Shown piece after piece: positions 17,696-27,886 of a stretch of 54,407 nt of DNA. The notes below the pieces were generated by a model that ran no database searches, was not told where the DNA came from, and saw only the letters and a program-made list of their open reading frames with translations. Each line of letters begins with the position of its first letter. Positions within the stretch are counted from its first letter, which is position 1. The DNA lies in the NCBI GenBank assembly GCA_012033595.1, contig JAAUQL010000031.1:1-54407 (forward strand), in the 5' to 3' direction. The position numbers and the translations under genes are program-made. The DNA comes from Cyclobacteriaceae bacterium. GTDB lineage: Bacteria > Bacteroidota > Bacteroidia > Cytophagales > Cyclobacteriaceae.

Positions 17696-17707
17696 TGCCG
17701 ATCGGCA
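17696..17707. other. perfect 12-bp palindrome TGCCGATCGGCA
   Basis: A perfect palindrome in the 121-bp convergent gap after the LacI-type gene. It has no T-run, so it is not a typical terminator. It could be a protein-binding site. Confidence 0.3.
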
Positions 17708-17770
17708 TATCGTATGGCTTAGCTGCCCATGCTGATGTTGAACCAGTCAGGGCATGTTATAAGCGGATAG

Positions 17771-19666
17771 TTACTTTACATCAGGGCTTTGTACACCAAA
17801 AAATACTGCTCCTTTTTTCATTGTATAGACACCTTCAAGTTGGATGTTCGTATGTGCAATCAGTTCGGAATATGTGCCTGCAATATTTTTAGCTATGGTA
17901 ATTTGCTCGCTTTTGTAAAAATTGGTATTGAATAATACCACAGCATTGTCACTTTCTGCACCTATCAAAAATCCCAGCACCCGGCTATTGTCAGTAGTGA
18001 GCAACGAAATATTGTTCTTATCAAAAATCCACGGATTTGCCTTTCTTAATTGAGCGGTTCTTTGCATCAATTCCACAATATTGTCATCTGTATCCCAGTT
18101 CATTGCTGATTTATAAAACAATGGAAGACGTTTGGAAGACCAATCATCGATCTGAGCTTTGGTAAAATTGAGTCCGGTGTTTACAGGCATTTTTTCGCAA
18201 AGTTCAAATCCATTGTGGATGAATGGAATGGCATGAGGCAGCAAATTGAAGAGTATCCAGGCAGCTTTTTTCTTTCTTTTATTTTCAGTGCCAAAGCGGG
18301 GTGAATTGTGGGTTTCTGCTGCTCCGAAATAGGGCAGGGGAGGGTGATCGTTGAGGGATGAAATGATTTTTTTGTATCCGTTGCGCTTGGTGATTTTGTA
18401 CCACATATCGCCAATCACTGCATCGTAGCCTTCTTTTTTGGTTTCTTCTTTGTTGCTGAAGTTTTCATCCCAAAAGGCAAAATACGGATCGTATTGTCTG
18501 GCTTTTTTGATGAGTCTGTTTTTCAATTGATCCGGAAGTGCATGTCCCATATCTATCATAGCGCCATCTATTCCAAATTTTTGTTGGTAGTAGGGGATGA
18601 TATCAAGGATTTTGTCCCATAGGCTGGTATTGATATTGTCCTTTTGGGCCAGCTCAGGGTCATAGTACCTTATCGTATTATAAGCGATGTAGTTGTAGTT
18701 GTTTTCTCTGCTGTAGTCGTAATCAAACAACCTGAGGTAGGTTACATCAGACCAGGGCGGTTGCAGGTCGTTGGGCGGCCAGTCGGCAAATGCACTGGCC
18801 GTTTTCAGTTTGCTATAATCTGTTTCCGGTGAGGGTATTATAAATTGTTGACGGTAGTCCTGGTCAGGCGGCACATATCGTCCTTTTCCTTCCGGTACCT
18901 TCATGATTTGCTCCAATTGTTTTGTTGAAAAGGCCGGAGGGCCATATCCTTTGCGGTCTTTAATCCAATAAAACCACTCAGGGTGCTCTTGCGTCCAGTC
19001 GGCATCTATGGCCGCAGTCCGGAATATAAACTCCTGAACTACCCCCATTCCCATCAGATGAGCTGCTTCTACCAGCGCAATATACTGCTCATCTACGCTC
19101 ATGCTTACCATCGGATCAGCGATAGTTGGATCAATGACAAATGGGTTTTTGATGGCATATGGAGACCCCAGGTCTCCTTTCCTGCCTTCTTCGCCTATGA
19201 GGGTGAGCGGCAATAAATGTAGGGTATTGACTCCAAGGGAGCTTAGGTAGGGGAGCAAGGCAATGGTTTTGAGCAATGTCCCGGTTTCTCTTATCCCCTG
19301 GTCGTTGAGCGTGGTGTCTGATGCGTTTTCGCCCAATTTACCATCATGGTCGTGGTCATAGGCAGAAAAAAAGCGGACAAATACATTATAAACCAGTGCT
19401 GACCTGGTCCAGTGGTCATTGGGCGCCATGTCTTGTTGGCCTGCATCGATCATCTCCCTGATGCGGCGGCCAAGAAAATCTGCATAGTCGACCTGAACAG
19501 CTTTGCTACTTTTAAAATTGACCCAAATACCGGGGACCTTTACGGTATATAATTCTTTTTTATGATTAAGCTCGGCGAACAGTCTTTCGAGGTGTATGGG
19601 CATCAGCGACAATTGATTTGCTTTAATTTTCCCAAAATAAGCTGAATTTGTATAATCATTTAGCAT
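17771..19666 (-). CDS. GH13 alpha-amylase superfamily protein with altered active-site motifs
   Basis: The 631-residue protein has no signal peptide and a GH13 barrel at about 90-540. The layout recalls GlgE-type maltosyltransferases (KGDLGSPYAIKNP near 163-175, and EHPEWFYW near 227-234 after strand 3), but it is not a clear GlgE. Retained: the nucleophile Asp372 in GAMIDMGHA and acid/base Glu401 in FWDENFS. Altered: the invariant Arg two residues before the nucleophile is Met370; the third acid (HD) is Asn454 in ETHNSPR; and the region I DxxxNH is replaced by EFIFRT (212-217). It starts at the ATG at 19666, divergent from a ROK kinase. It may be a transferase with a different mechanism or a sensor; activity is uncertain. 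Confidence 0.75.
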   Translation of the reverse strand: MLNDYTNSAYFGKIKANQLSLMPIHLERLFAELNHKKELYTVKVPGIWVNFKSSKAVQVDYADFLGRRIREMIDAGQQDMAPNDHWTRSALVYNVFVRFFSAYDHDHDGKLGENASDTTLNDQGIRETGTLLKTIALLPYLSSLGVNTLHLLPLTLIGEEGRKGDLGSPYAIKNPFVIDPTIADPMVSMSVDEQYIALVEAAHLMGMGVVQEFIFRTAAIDADWTQEHPEWFYWIKDRKGYGPPAFSTKQLEQIMKVPEGKGRYVPPDQDYRQQFIIPSPETDYSKLKTASAFADWPPNDLQPPWSDVTYLRLFDYDYSRENNYNYIAYNTIRYYDPELAQKDNINTSLWDKILDIIPYYQQKFGIDGAMIDMGHALPDQLKNRLIKKARQYDPYFAFWDENFSNKEETKKEGYDAVIGDMWYKITKRNGYKKIISSLNDHPPLPYFGAAETHNSPRFGTENKRKKKAAWILFNLLPHAIPFIHNGFELCEKMPVNTGLNFTKAQIDDWSSKRLPLFYKSAMNWDTDDNIVELMQRTAQLRKANPWIFDKNNISLLTTDNSRVLGFLIGAESDNAVVLFNTNFYKSEQITIAKNIAGTYSELIAHTNIQLEGVYTMKKGAVFFGVQSPDVK

Positions 19667-19710
19667 TTTTGTTTAATTTAAAAATCGTTGTGCCGTGTTA
19701 CAAACCAATA

Positions 19711-19718
19711 GCCCGGGC
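19711..19718. promoter_or_regulatory. GCCCGGGC palindrome in the GH13/ROK divergent promoter region
   Basis: The 99-bp gap between two divergent sugar genes contains this perfect 8-bp palindrome in otherwise A+T-rich DNA. It is a weak candidate operator for the nearby LacI-type regulator. Confidence 0.25.
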
Positions 19719-19765
19719 GCAGCAACAATCAAAAAACAATCATTTATAAATCATAAAATCTGAAT

Positions 19766-20665
19766 ATGGAAAAATACATGGGTATCGATATGGGTGGCAC
19801 CAATGTGAAAATTGGTATAGTAGATCGCAAAGGAGGCATGGAGTCTAAAATAAAATATCCTACTGCCGACCTTAAAGACAGCGATAATTTTGTGAGAGGC
19901 TACCTCGATATCCTTACGAAGGAATTTGAAAAGCACCCGGAGGTTACTGAGGTGGGCATGGGCATTCCCGGAATGATTTCCGCAGACCGATCCACCTGCC
20001 TTGAAATCGCCGCGATTCCTTCTCTTGATGGGGTTGAACTGAAAAAGCACCTGCTCGAGCGCTTTCCTGGCAAGGAGTTTCATCTGGAAAATGATGCCAA
20101 TGTAGCTGCGCTGGGCGAATACTACTTTTCGGGTAGCAAAATACCCGAGAGCTACCTGTTCGTTACCCTGGGTACAGGCGTGGGAAGCGCAGCCATTATC
20201 AACAAGAAAATCTTTATTGGAGGAGATGGCAATGGCATGGAGCTGGGCCACATCTTGTCTAAAAACGGCAGGGAACTCGAAGAAAATATTGGTAAGAAAG
20301 GAATAATGAAACGCGCCGCCAAGCTTTCGATCAATAAAAAGACCACCCTGAGCCAATACAAACATTTTGACCCTAAAACCATAGTTAAGGAAGCATTGGC
20401 AGGAGACAAAGTATCGATCAAAATATACAGGGAAGTGGGCGAGCTATTGGGTGAAGGCCTGGTAGCTACCATCAGATTGCTCGATATCAAGACCATTTTG
20501 ATTGGGGGGGGGCTTGCCGCCAGCTTTGATCTAATCATAGACAAATTGATGGACACCCTCGAAGAAAACCTATCGCCTTACTACACCAAAGATTTATTAA
20601 TCAAGCCAGCCGAGTTGGGCAACAATGCTGGTATTATCGGTGCGGCTTCATTGTGTTTTAAGTAA
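19766..20665 (+). CDS. second ROK-family kinase, without zinc motif
   Basis: The 299-residue protein has the ROK features MGIDMGGTNVKIGIVD (5-20), VGMGIPGM (63-70), catalytic Asp110 in ENDANVAALGEYY and TLGTGVGSAAI (134-144), plus the C-terminal ILIGGGLAAS. After ELGH (159-162) the usual CxCGxxGCxE zinc cluster is entirely missing; residues 163-185 contain no Cys. It presumably phosphorylates a hexose in the cytosol, but the substrate may differ from that of the ROK enzyme at 10.8-11.8 kb. It diverges from the GH13 gene and is probably regulated with it. Confidence 0.88.
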   Translation: MEKYMGIDMGGTNVKIGIVDRKGGMESKIKYPTADLKDSDNFVRGYLDILTKEFEKHPEVTEVGMGIPGMISADRSTCLEIAAIPSLDGVELKKHLLERFPGKEFHLENDANVAALGEYYFSGSKIPESYLFVTLGTGVGSAAIINKKIFIGGDGNGMELGHILSKNGRELEENIGKKGIMKRAAKLSINKKTTLSQYKHFDPKTIVKEALAGDKVSIKIYREVGELLGEGLVATIRLLDIKTILIGGGLAASFDLIIDKLMDTLEENLSPYYTKDLLIKPAELGNNAGIIGAASLCFK

Positions 20666-20776
20666 GAAAGACGACACAGCACCAGATATACGCTCGGCAG
20701 AGGCAAAGACCAAGAATACGTGGGATAGCCAGATATCTCCATATCCTGCAAATATCTACCTTCATCGACAAGCACA

Positions 20777-21178
20777 CTACATAGGTTTGATGGTAAACTC
20801 ATTGGCAATGCCCACAGCCGAAAAGCGCACAAATAAAGCTTGTGGATTTTCCTTGGCATTGGGGCATTTTGACCCGGGTTCTATAAGGTAGATGTAGTAT
20901 CGCTGACTTCTGTCATATAGTTCTTGCGCATCGGGATGGCCGAGGTAGGATTCGATCTCATCTGTTTTGAGCCCGCGCATATCGTATTTCAAAAGCAGTA
21001 TTTGATTTTTCATGCTCAAGCGGGTGCCCGAGCAGCCGTTTTTGTCGGCAATCCAGGTTTCGGAATCGAACTTTTCGAGCCGCATTGTTTTTTTCTTTTC
21101 CCTGCCGCAACCCGTCAAAGCAAGAGCCAAAATCAAAGTAAAAACCACTAAAAAACCGGTAATCGTCTTATCCTCCAT
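20777..21178 (-). CDS. small lipoprotein of unknown function
   Basis: The 133-residue protein has a lipoprotein signal peptide ending in the lipobox LTGC (Cys24). The mature part begins with a charged linker (REKKK) and contains two further Cys (in GCSG and SKCPN) that could form a disulfide. Segments such as DEIESYLGHPD and YYIYLIEPGSKC recall small envelope lipoproteins that carry one SmpA/OmlA-like domain, but the match is loose. The gene is convergent with the ROK kinase and divergent from a membrane protein. Confidence 0.7.
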   Translation of the reverse strand: MEDKTITGFLVVFTLILALALTGCGREKKKTMRLEKFDSETWIADKNGCSGTRLSMKNQILLLKYDMRGLKTDEIESYLGHPDAQELYDRSQRYYIYLIEPGSKCPNAKENPQALFVRFSAVGIANEFTIKPM

Positions 21179-21246
21179 TTGTCACCTCTGTTAAAGACAA
21201 TGCGAATAAAAAAATATTATTCATCATTCAATACAATTTTATAATT

Positions 21247-21254
21247 TAATTTTG
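21247..21254 (+). promoter_or_regulatory. -7 element TAATTTTG for the downstream membrane protein
   Basis: TAATTTTG matches TAnnTTTG and lies 20 bp before the ATG at 21275. It makes the upstream TTG at 21263 unlikely as a start. Confidence 0.45.
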
Positions 21255-21274
21255 AGCAAAAATTGAATATACAA

Positions 21275-21748
21275 ATGGGTGTAATAAGTATGCGTGGAGC
21301 CAATTTTCTCAAGGTGTTTACTATGTTATTGGTGATAGGCAGTCTGTTGTACATGTATGCCTACAGCGCCGGTCCGGACGCTATAATTGCCGATACCTCC
21401 AACTGGTTTTCCACAATCGACAAAGCCCTTATTTTTTATGTGGGACTGGGTGTGTTTGCCCTTTTCAACATCATGATGTACACGGCGATTTATATGTACC
21501 GCAACCAAATAGACCGCTTAAATGATTACCTTTTTAAGAATAAAAAATCAAAAGAGCGGATACTACTGTGGATGAACTACCTGGTTTCAGGCATTAACCT
21601 GTGTCTGGTAAGTATCGTATTGTATATCGCTTTCGCTAAAATAAATGAGCTGAGTGATGCCACTGCCCTCAGGTACCTTCCAATAGCCGGATTGTTATTC
21701 CTAATTGTGTCCGCTACAGGCCTGGTGGTGGCTGTAGTTAAAAAATAG
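21275..21748 (+). CDS. four-helix membrane protein of unknown function
   Basis: Four hydrophobic helices are visible (FLKVFTMLLVIGSLLYMYAY; FYVGLGVFALFNIMMYTAIYM; YLVSGINLCLVSIVLYIAF; LPIAGLLFLIVSATGLVVAVV), with a basic cytosolic loop (LFKNKKSKERILL) after the second. The start could be the ATG at 21275 or the one at 21290; an in-frame TTG at 21263 is less likely given the promoter element. No family is recognised. It lies upstream of parE with a 259-bp gap and is probably not part of that operon. Confidence 0.65.
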   Translation: MGVISMRGANFLKVFTMLLVIGSLLYMYAYSAGPDAIIADTSNWFSTIDKALIFYVGLGVFALFNIMMYTAIYMYRNQIDRLNDYLFKNKKSKERILLWMNYLVSGINLCLVSIVLYIAFAKINELSDATALRYLPIAGLLFLIVSATGLVVAVVKK

Positions 21749-22007
21749 CCAATTGCTAAAAGAATTGGCAGCCGCTAAGGAAAGCGCGCTAAAATTTTTG
21801 TTGCGTAAATATTCATTTTAACCAGTGCCTTTTAAAAGTTTAAAAATCAGTTTTTTATGCTTTTACCGAAGGCATGTATTTTTTTAATGTCTTAAAGCAG
21901 CATTTTGCAAAGCGGTTTTCGCTTGCCATATTAGCCGGTTGAATTCGAAAAGCCAGGCCGGGACGGTAATCAGGTAAACTGGAAAAACTAATAATATTGA
22001 CAAATAA

Positions 22008-23906
22008 ATGGCGGAGCAACAAGTAGCATATACCGAAGACAATATCAAGTCGCTCGATTGGAAAGAACACATCCGGTTGCGGCCCGGCATGTACATTGGC
22101 AAGCTCGGCGATGGCTCGGCAGCCGATGACGGTATTTATGTATTGGTAAAGGAGGTCATCGACAACTGTATCGATGAATATGTGATGGGTCATGGCAAAA
22201 ATATTGACATCAAGGTGTCGGAACACCGGGTGGAGATCAGGGATTATGGCAGGGGCATCCCTTTGGGTAAAGTGGTAGATTGCGTATCTAAAATAAATAC
22301 CGGCGGCAAATACGACTCGCAGGCTTTCCAAAAGTCCGTCGGCCTCAATGGCGTCGGTACCAAGGCGGTAAACGCACTTTCCAATTATTTCAAAGTGCAG
22401 TCATATCGCGATAAGCAAACCAAGGTCGCGGAATTTCGCCATGGCGAATTGATTGCTGAGTCCAAGGTTGGCGATTCTTCAGGGCGCAACGGCACCCTGG
22501 TCATCTTTGAGCCTGACGGCGAAATGTTCAAGAATTTCCATTTCATTCCAGAATATCTTGAGGAGATGATCTGGAACTATGTCTTTCTCAATGCAGGCCT
22601 TACCATCACCTTCAACGACAAGAAATTCTTTTCGGAAAATGGCCTTTTGGATTTGCTGGGTAAAAAGACAGATGAAGAAAGCCTGCGCTATCCGATCATC
22701 CACCTGAAGGGCAGCGATATCGAAGTAGCTCTTACGCACAACAACCAGTACGGCGAAGAATACTATGCTTTTGTGAATGGTCAGTACACCACCCAGGGGG
22801 GCACACACCTGGCGGCCTTTCGCGAAGCCATAGTGAAAACGGTCAGGGAATTTTACAATAAAAATTTCGATGCCACCGACATTCGTGGCAGCGTGGTAGC
22901 GGCCATTTCGGTGCGGGTAATGGAACCGGTTTTTGAATCACAAACCAAAACAAAACTTGGTTCGCAAGTGGTGGGGCCCGATGGACCTACCATGCGCACT
23001 TTTATCAACGACTTTCTCAAAAAAGAGCTCGACGACTACCTGCACAAACACAGTGATGTAGCCGACGCCCTGCAAAAGCGCATCCTGCAGTCGGAACGCG
23101 AGCGCAAAGACATAGCCGGTATCAAAAAGCTGGCAAACGACCGGGCGAAAAAAGCCAACCTGCACAACAAAAAACTACGGGATTGCCGCCTGCATTATGA
23201 CGACAGCAAGCAAGAGCGCAGTGAAGAAACGGTAATTTTCATTACCGAGGGCGATTCGGCCAGTGGATCCATTACTAAATCTCGCGACGTGCAAACCCAG
23301 GCCGTATTCAGCCTGCGCGGCAAACCGCTCAATACTTTTGGTCTTACCAAAAAGATAGTGTACGAAAATGAAGAGTTCAACTTGTTGCAGCACGCCCTCA
23401 ATATAGAAGATGGCCTGGAAGGTCTTCGGTACCGCAAAATCATTATTGCTACCGATGCCGATGTGGATGGCATGCACATCAGGCTGCTATTGCTCACTTT
23501 CTTTTTGCAGTTTTTTCCCGATTTGGTGCGTCACGGCCATTTGTTCATTTTGGAGACGCCGCTTTTTAGGGTGAGGAACAAGAAAGAAACAATATATTGC
23601 TATAGTGAAGAGGAGAAACAAGCTGCCATAAACAAACTGGGAAGCAAACCCGAAATTACCAGGTTCAAAGGGCTGGGTGAGATTTCGCCCGACGAGTTTG
23701 GAAATTTTATCGGAGAAAGCATCAAGCTGGAACCCATCATCATGAGCAAAGAAACAAGTATTCAAAACCTGCTCAACTTTTATATGGGCAAAAACACTCC
23801 TCAGCGGCAAGGCTTTATTATCGACAACCTCAGGATAGAGAAAGATGTGGTCAAAGATGCACTCAAGGAAACAATAGCTGAAGAAACAGAAGTAGCAGAA
23901 GGTTAA
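22008..23906 (+). CDS. parE: DNA topoisomerase IV subunit B
   Basis: ParE is the ATPase subunit of topoisomerase IV, which decatenates daughter chromosomes. The 632-residue protein shows the GHKL ATP site ([40 protein letters not shown]), the transducer domain, and the Toprim domain beginning [11 protein letters not shown] with the [12 protein letters not shown] metal motif. The wording of the Toprim motif ([11 protein letters not shown]) and the clean pairing with parC support topo IV over GyrB in this phylum. parC begins one base after the parE stop, so translation is probably coupled. Confidence 0.94.
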   Translation: MAEQQVAYTEDNIKSLDWKEHIRLRPGMYIGKLGDGSAADDGIYVLVKEVIDNCIDEYVMGHGKNIDIKVSEHRVEIRDYGRGIPLGKVVDCVSKINTGGKYDSQAFQKSVGLNGVGTKAVNALSNYFKVQSYRDKQTKVAEFRHGELIAESKVGDSSGRNGTLVIFEPDGEMFKNFHFIPEYLEEMIWNYVFLNAGLTITFNDKKFFSENGLLDLLGKKTDEESLRYPIIHLKGSDIEVALTHNNQYGEEYYAFVNGQYTTQGGTHLAAFREAIVKTVREFYNKNFDATDIRGSVVAAISVRVMEPVFESQTKTKLGSQVVGPDGPTMRTFINDFLKKELDDYLHKHSDVADALQKRILQSERERKDIAGIKKLANDRAKKANLHNKKLRDCRLHYDDSKQERSEETVIFITEGDSASGSITKSRDVQTQAVFSLRGKPLNTFGLTKKIVYENEEFNLLQHALNIEDGLEGLRYRKIIIATDADVDGMHIRLLLLTFFLQFFPDLVRHGHLFILETPLFRVRNKKETIYCYSEEEKQAAINKLGSKPEITRFKGLGEISPDEFGNFIGESIKLEPIIMSKETSIQNLLNFYMGKNTPQRQGFIIDNLRIEKDVVKDALKETIAEETEVAEG

Positions 23907-23907
23907 T

Positions 23908-26690
23908 ATGGACGAAGAATTATTGGCGGAAAGCCCTCAATCAAACGGTCGGGACGACAAGTTGCAGGAAACCGTACATGTGACCGGAATGTACAAAAAC
24001 TGGTTTTTGGATTACGCCTCCTATGTGATCTTGGAGCGCGCAGTACCGGCCATCCAGGATGGCCTCAAGCCGGTACAGCGGCGGATACTACATGCCATGA
24101 AGGAAATGGACGACGGAAGGTACAACAAGGTGGCCAACATTATTGGTTCTACCATGCAATACCATCCTCACGGCGATGCGTCCATCGGCGATGCCATCAC
24201 CGCCCTCGGGCAAAAGGAACTGCTCATAGACCAACAGGGCAACTGGGGCGATATCCGAACGGGTGATAGTGCCGCTGCGCCGAGGTATATTGAGGCCAGA
24301 TTGTCAAAATTTGCCCTGGAGGTATTGTACAATCCGCAAACCACCGAATGGCAACTATCGTACGATGGTCGCAAAAAAGAGCCCGTTACCCTACCGGTGA
24401 AATTCCCCCTCTTGCTGGCGCAGGGAGTAGAGGGCATTGCAGTAGGTCTTTCAACCAAAGTGCTGCCCCACAACTTTTGCGAGTTGCTGCTGGGCTCCAT
24501 CGATATATTAAAAGGCAAGAAAGTAAAAATATACCCTGACTTTGCCACCGGCGGATATGCCGATTTTTCAGATTATAATGAAGGACTAAGAGGCGGAAGG
24601 ATAAAAGTACGGGCGAAAATCGAAGAACTGGACAAAAAGACCCTTATCATTAGAGATATTCCCTTTGGTACCACTACACCCAACCTGATCGATTCGATAG
24701 TAAAAGCCAATGATAAAGGCAAAATCAAGATCAAGAAAGTGGTGGACAACACGGCCAAAGATGTTGAGATACTGGTTAGCCTGGCTCCCGGCCAATCGCC
24801 CGATATTACCATCGATGCCTTGTATGCCTTTACAGATTGCGAAGTTTCCATTGCCCCCAATAGCTGTGTGATACTGGAAGATAAACCGGTTTTTCTTAGC
24901 GTAAATGAGATGCTCAAAATTTCCACCGATCAAACGGTGGACTTGCTTCGTCGCGAATTGGAGATCAAGAGGGGGGAATTACAGGAAAAAATCCTCTTTT
25001 CATCATTGGAGAAGATTTTTATAGAAAACAGGATATACCGCGATATTGAAGAATGCGAAACCTGGGAAGCAGTGATAGATACTATCGACAAAGGACTGGA
25101 ACCCTTTAAGGCACAGTTTTACCGTGTAATCACCACCGATGATATTGTTCGCCTTACGGAAATCAAAATCAAGCGGATATCCAGATTCGATGCGTTCAAG
25201 GCAGATGAATTACTCAAAAAGTTAGCCGAAGACCTTGAGCAAGTGGAATATAACCTGATCCACCTCACCGAATTTGCGATAGATTATTTCAGGAACCTTC
25301 TCGATAAATATGGAAAGGGCAGAGAGCGTAAAACCGAAATCCGGGCTTTCGATACCATTGCGGCTACTGTGGTGGCGGCAAACAATGCCAAGCTGTATGT
25401 GAACAGGGAAGATGGCTTTATCGGCTATGGCCTCAAAAAAGATGAGTACATCAGTGAATGCTCCGATCTGGACGATATCATCGTTTTCAGACGCGATGGC
25501 AAGATGGTCGTGACAAAAATCGCCGATAAAACCTTTGTGGGCAAAAACATCGAATACGCCGCCGTTTTCAACAAAAATGATGAGCGCATGGTGTATAATA
25601 TGGTTTACCTCGACGGGAAAACAGGCCGCGCTATGGTGAAGCGTTTTAATGTGCAGGGAATAACCCGCGACAAAGAATATGACCTGACCAAAGGGGAGAA
25701 AGGAAGTCACATGTTGTACTTCACTGCCAATCCAAATGGCGAAGCAGAGACGATTCAGGTGTATTTGTCGAGCCGCAGCAAGGCACGCATCAAAGTATTC
25801 GATTTCGATTTTCTACAGTAGAAATCAAAGGCAGAGGCGCCGGGGGCAACATCCTCACCAAACAGCCCGTTCGAAAAATCCAGCTCAAATCTGAGGGCAA
25901 ATCGACTCTTGGCGGAGTAAATATATACTATGACGATGCCATCGGCAGGCTCAATCGCGACGAACGGGGAAGGCACCTGGGCAACTTCAACGCCGATGAC
26001 AATATTCTGGTAATTTATGATGATGGCGCCTATGAGCTCACTTCCTTTGAACTCACCAACCGCTATGAATTTGAGCATGTGATGCTCATCGAAAAATTCC
26101 ATCCAAAAATGGTCATTACAGCCATTTACCTCGATGGAGGCAGCAAAAACCACTACATCAAAAAATTTAATATCGAGACCACCACCATCAACAAAAAATT
26201 TCCCTTTATTGGCGAAGCCAAAGGGTCTAAACTGCTTTACGTTTCTGGAAAGGAAAATATTAAGGTAGCAGTAGAAACAAGGCAAAAAAGCGGCAAACTA
26301 AGTATAGAATATCAACTGGATGAGTTGGTCTCGGTAAAAGGATGGAAAGCGGCAGGCAACCGGTTTGAGCACCACCCGATCGTGCGAATTAAAGAGTTGT
26401 CGGCAGATGAGCCTGTTTTGGAGCCGCTAGCCACCAAAATGGCACCTGTGGCCAGGGAAGTGGACGAAGCCGATGTTGTGTATCGCAATGATCCTAAAAT
26501 GGATGAAACCCCCGAGCCGGAAGGAGAGAAAAGTGAGAGGGTAGTAAAAATAAACGAAGGGGCGACACCCACTGAGCAGAAAGCAAACAGCGAAGATGAC
26601 ACCACCTACCATGCCGGAGATTCTGTGGAGATGAAAATCGATTTGGACAAAATAAAAAAAGGAAAGGATCAGCTTGGACTATTTGATTGA
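23908..26690 (+). CDS. parC: DNA topoisomerase IV subunit A, with one-base frame break
   Basis: ParC is the breakage-reunion subunit. The N-terminal 500 residues show the winged-helix and tower domain: DYASYVILERAVPAIQDGLKPVQRRIL near the start, QYHPHGDASIGDA, and catalytic Tyr in AAPRYIEARLS. The frame stops at 25821 after VFDFDFLQ, but sequence from 25810 on continues in another frame as a beta-pinwheel-like C-terminal domain (EIKGRGAGGNILTK, then VRKI) to 26690. One extra T in the TTTT at 25809-25812 restores a single 927-residue protein. An essential gene is unlikely to be broken, so I read this as a sequencing deletion. The last 100 residues are acidic and low-complexity (EPEGEKSERV...). 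Confidence 0.93.
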
Positions 26691-26772
26691 TTTGGCTGTG
26701 GTTTGTTCCATTATATCTCAGAATCATATTAATTTTACCAGGCGCAATTCTTCATCGGACATGATCTAAACA

Positions 26773-27879
26773 ATGAGCACCTTCAGGTTTTTTTTCATCG
26801 CCATTTCTACATTAATATGCGCTTGCTGCAAGCCAAATTCCGGCAAGGATGCCATGGTGTACCTTAATGAAGAAAACAAGGCTGCTGAATCTGTATATGT
26901 TGATTTTTTGAGCGAACAAATTGACCAACATCCCGAAGGTGAGGATAAATACCTCAAATTAGCCGAAATATACAGGCAAAAGGGAGATGAAAGCGCAGCA
27001 TTGGATCTTCTGAAAAAGGGGGAAAGGGAAAATCCTGAAAATATCGACCTCTTGCTGGCCATGGCAGCTATTCATCTGAAAAATGAAAATGTACCGGAAC
27101 TCGCCAAAAGCCTGGCGGCCATCCGGAAACTGGATGCTGACCACATCGATTTTTTAAAGCTCTCGGCGGGCTATTCGCTTCTGCTTCGGGACTATACAAA
27201 TGCTATCTACTTCGCAAACAGGGCCATGCTGGTCAATGCATTCGACGATGAAATAATGAACCTTAGAGGAAGGGCATTGCTCATCAACAAAGACAGCATT
27301 AGTGCGCTCCATAGCTTTGAGGAAGCCTATGCACTCAATAACGCTCCAAAAAACTTCTCCACCGTATTTGATCTTGCTATCGAGCTCCGTGATCTGGAAA
27401 GTGCAAAAAAATATTTGGACGACTTCGGAAGCAAGCACAACCAACTCAGGTTGTGTTACGAAAACGGAAGGTACTTTCATTTGGCCAATCGGCCAGACAC
27501 AGCCATTTATATATTGAACCAATGCCTCGAAAATGGAAATCAAGAACCGGGTATCTATTTGGAACTGGCCAAATTATACCTTCAGGACAACGCGCTGGAT
27601 TTGGCAAATGATGCCATAAACACCTATCTGGAGATAAACAACAAAAATGTAGAAGGACTGGTAATTAAAGCCCGAACCTTGGAAAAATTCAATAATTACC
27701 AGGAGGCGATCTCTATTTATAAACAAGCCATACAAATAGACAGTACAAGTAGATTAGCGCTTGGGGGATTGGAAAATCTCGAAAGAAAAGTTGCATATTT
27801 GCAGCTTATTAAGAGAAAAGAGAACGTTCAGCGCCAAGTGGAGATCATGAAGCCGCTGAATTCGAAGGACATTAATTGA
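26773..27879 (+). CDS. TPR-repeat lipoprotein
   Basis: The 368-residue protein has a signal sequence ([16 protein letters not shown]) with a lipobox-like Cys at residue 17 or 19, so it is probably a lipoprotein. The rest is mostly tetratricopeptide repeats, for example [53 protein letters not shown] and [23 protein letters not shown] proteins act as protein-binding scaffolds; the partner is unknown. It lies 7 bp upstream of thrS and is likely co-transcribed with it. No family-level function is known to me. Confidence 0.85.
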   Translation: MSTFRFFFIAISTLICACCKPNSGKDAMVYLNEENKAAESVYVDFLSEQIDQHPEGEDKYLKLAEIYRQKGDESAALDLLKKGERENPENIDLLLAMAAIHLKNENVPELAKSLAAIRKLDADHIDFLKLSAGYSLLLRDYTNAIYFANRAMLVNAFDDEIMNLRGRALLINKDSISALHSFEEAYALNNAPKNFSTVFDLAIELRDLESAKKYLDDFGSKHNQLRLCYENGRYFHLANRPDTAIYILNQCLENGNQEPGIYLELAKLYLQDNALDLANDAINTYLEINNKNVEGLVIKARTLEKFNNYQEAISIYKQAIQIDSTSRLALGGLENLERKVAYLQLIKRKENVQRQVEIMKPLNSKDIN

Positions 27880-27886
27880 TTTTTTT

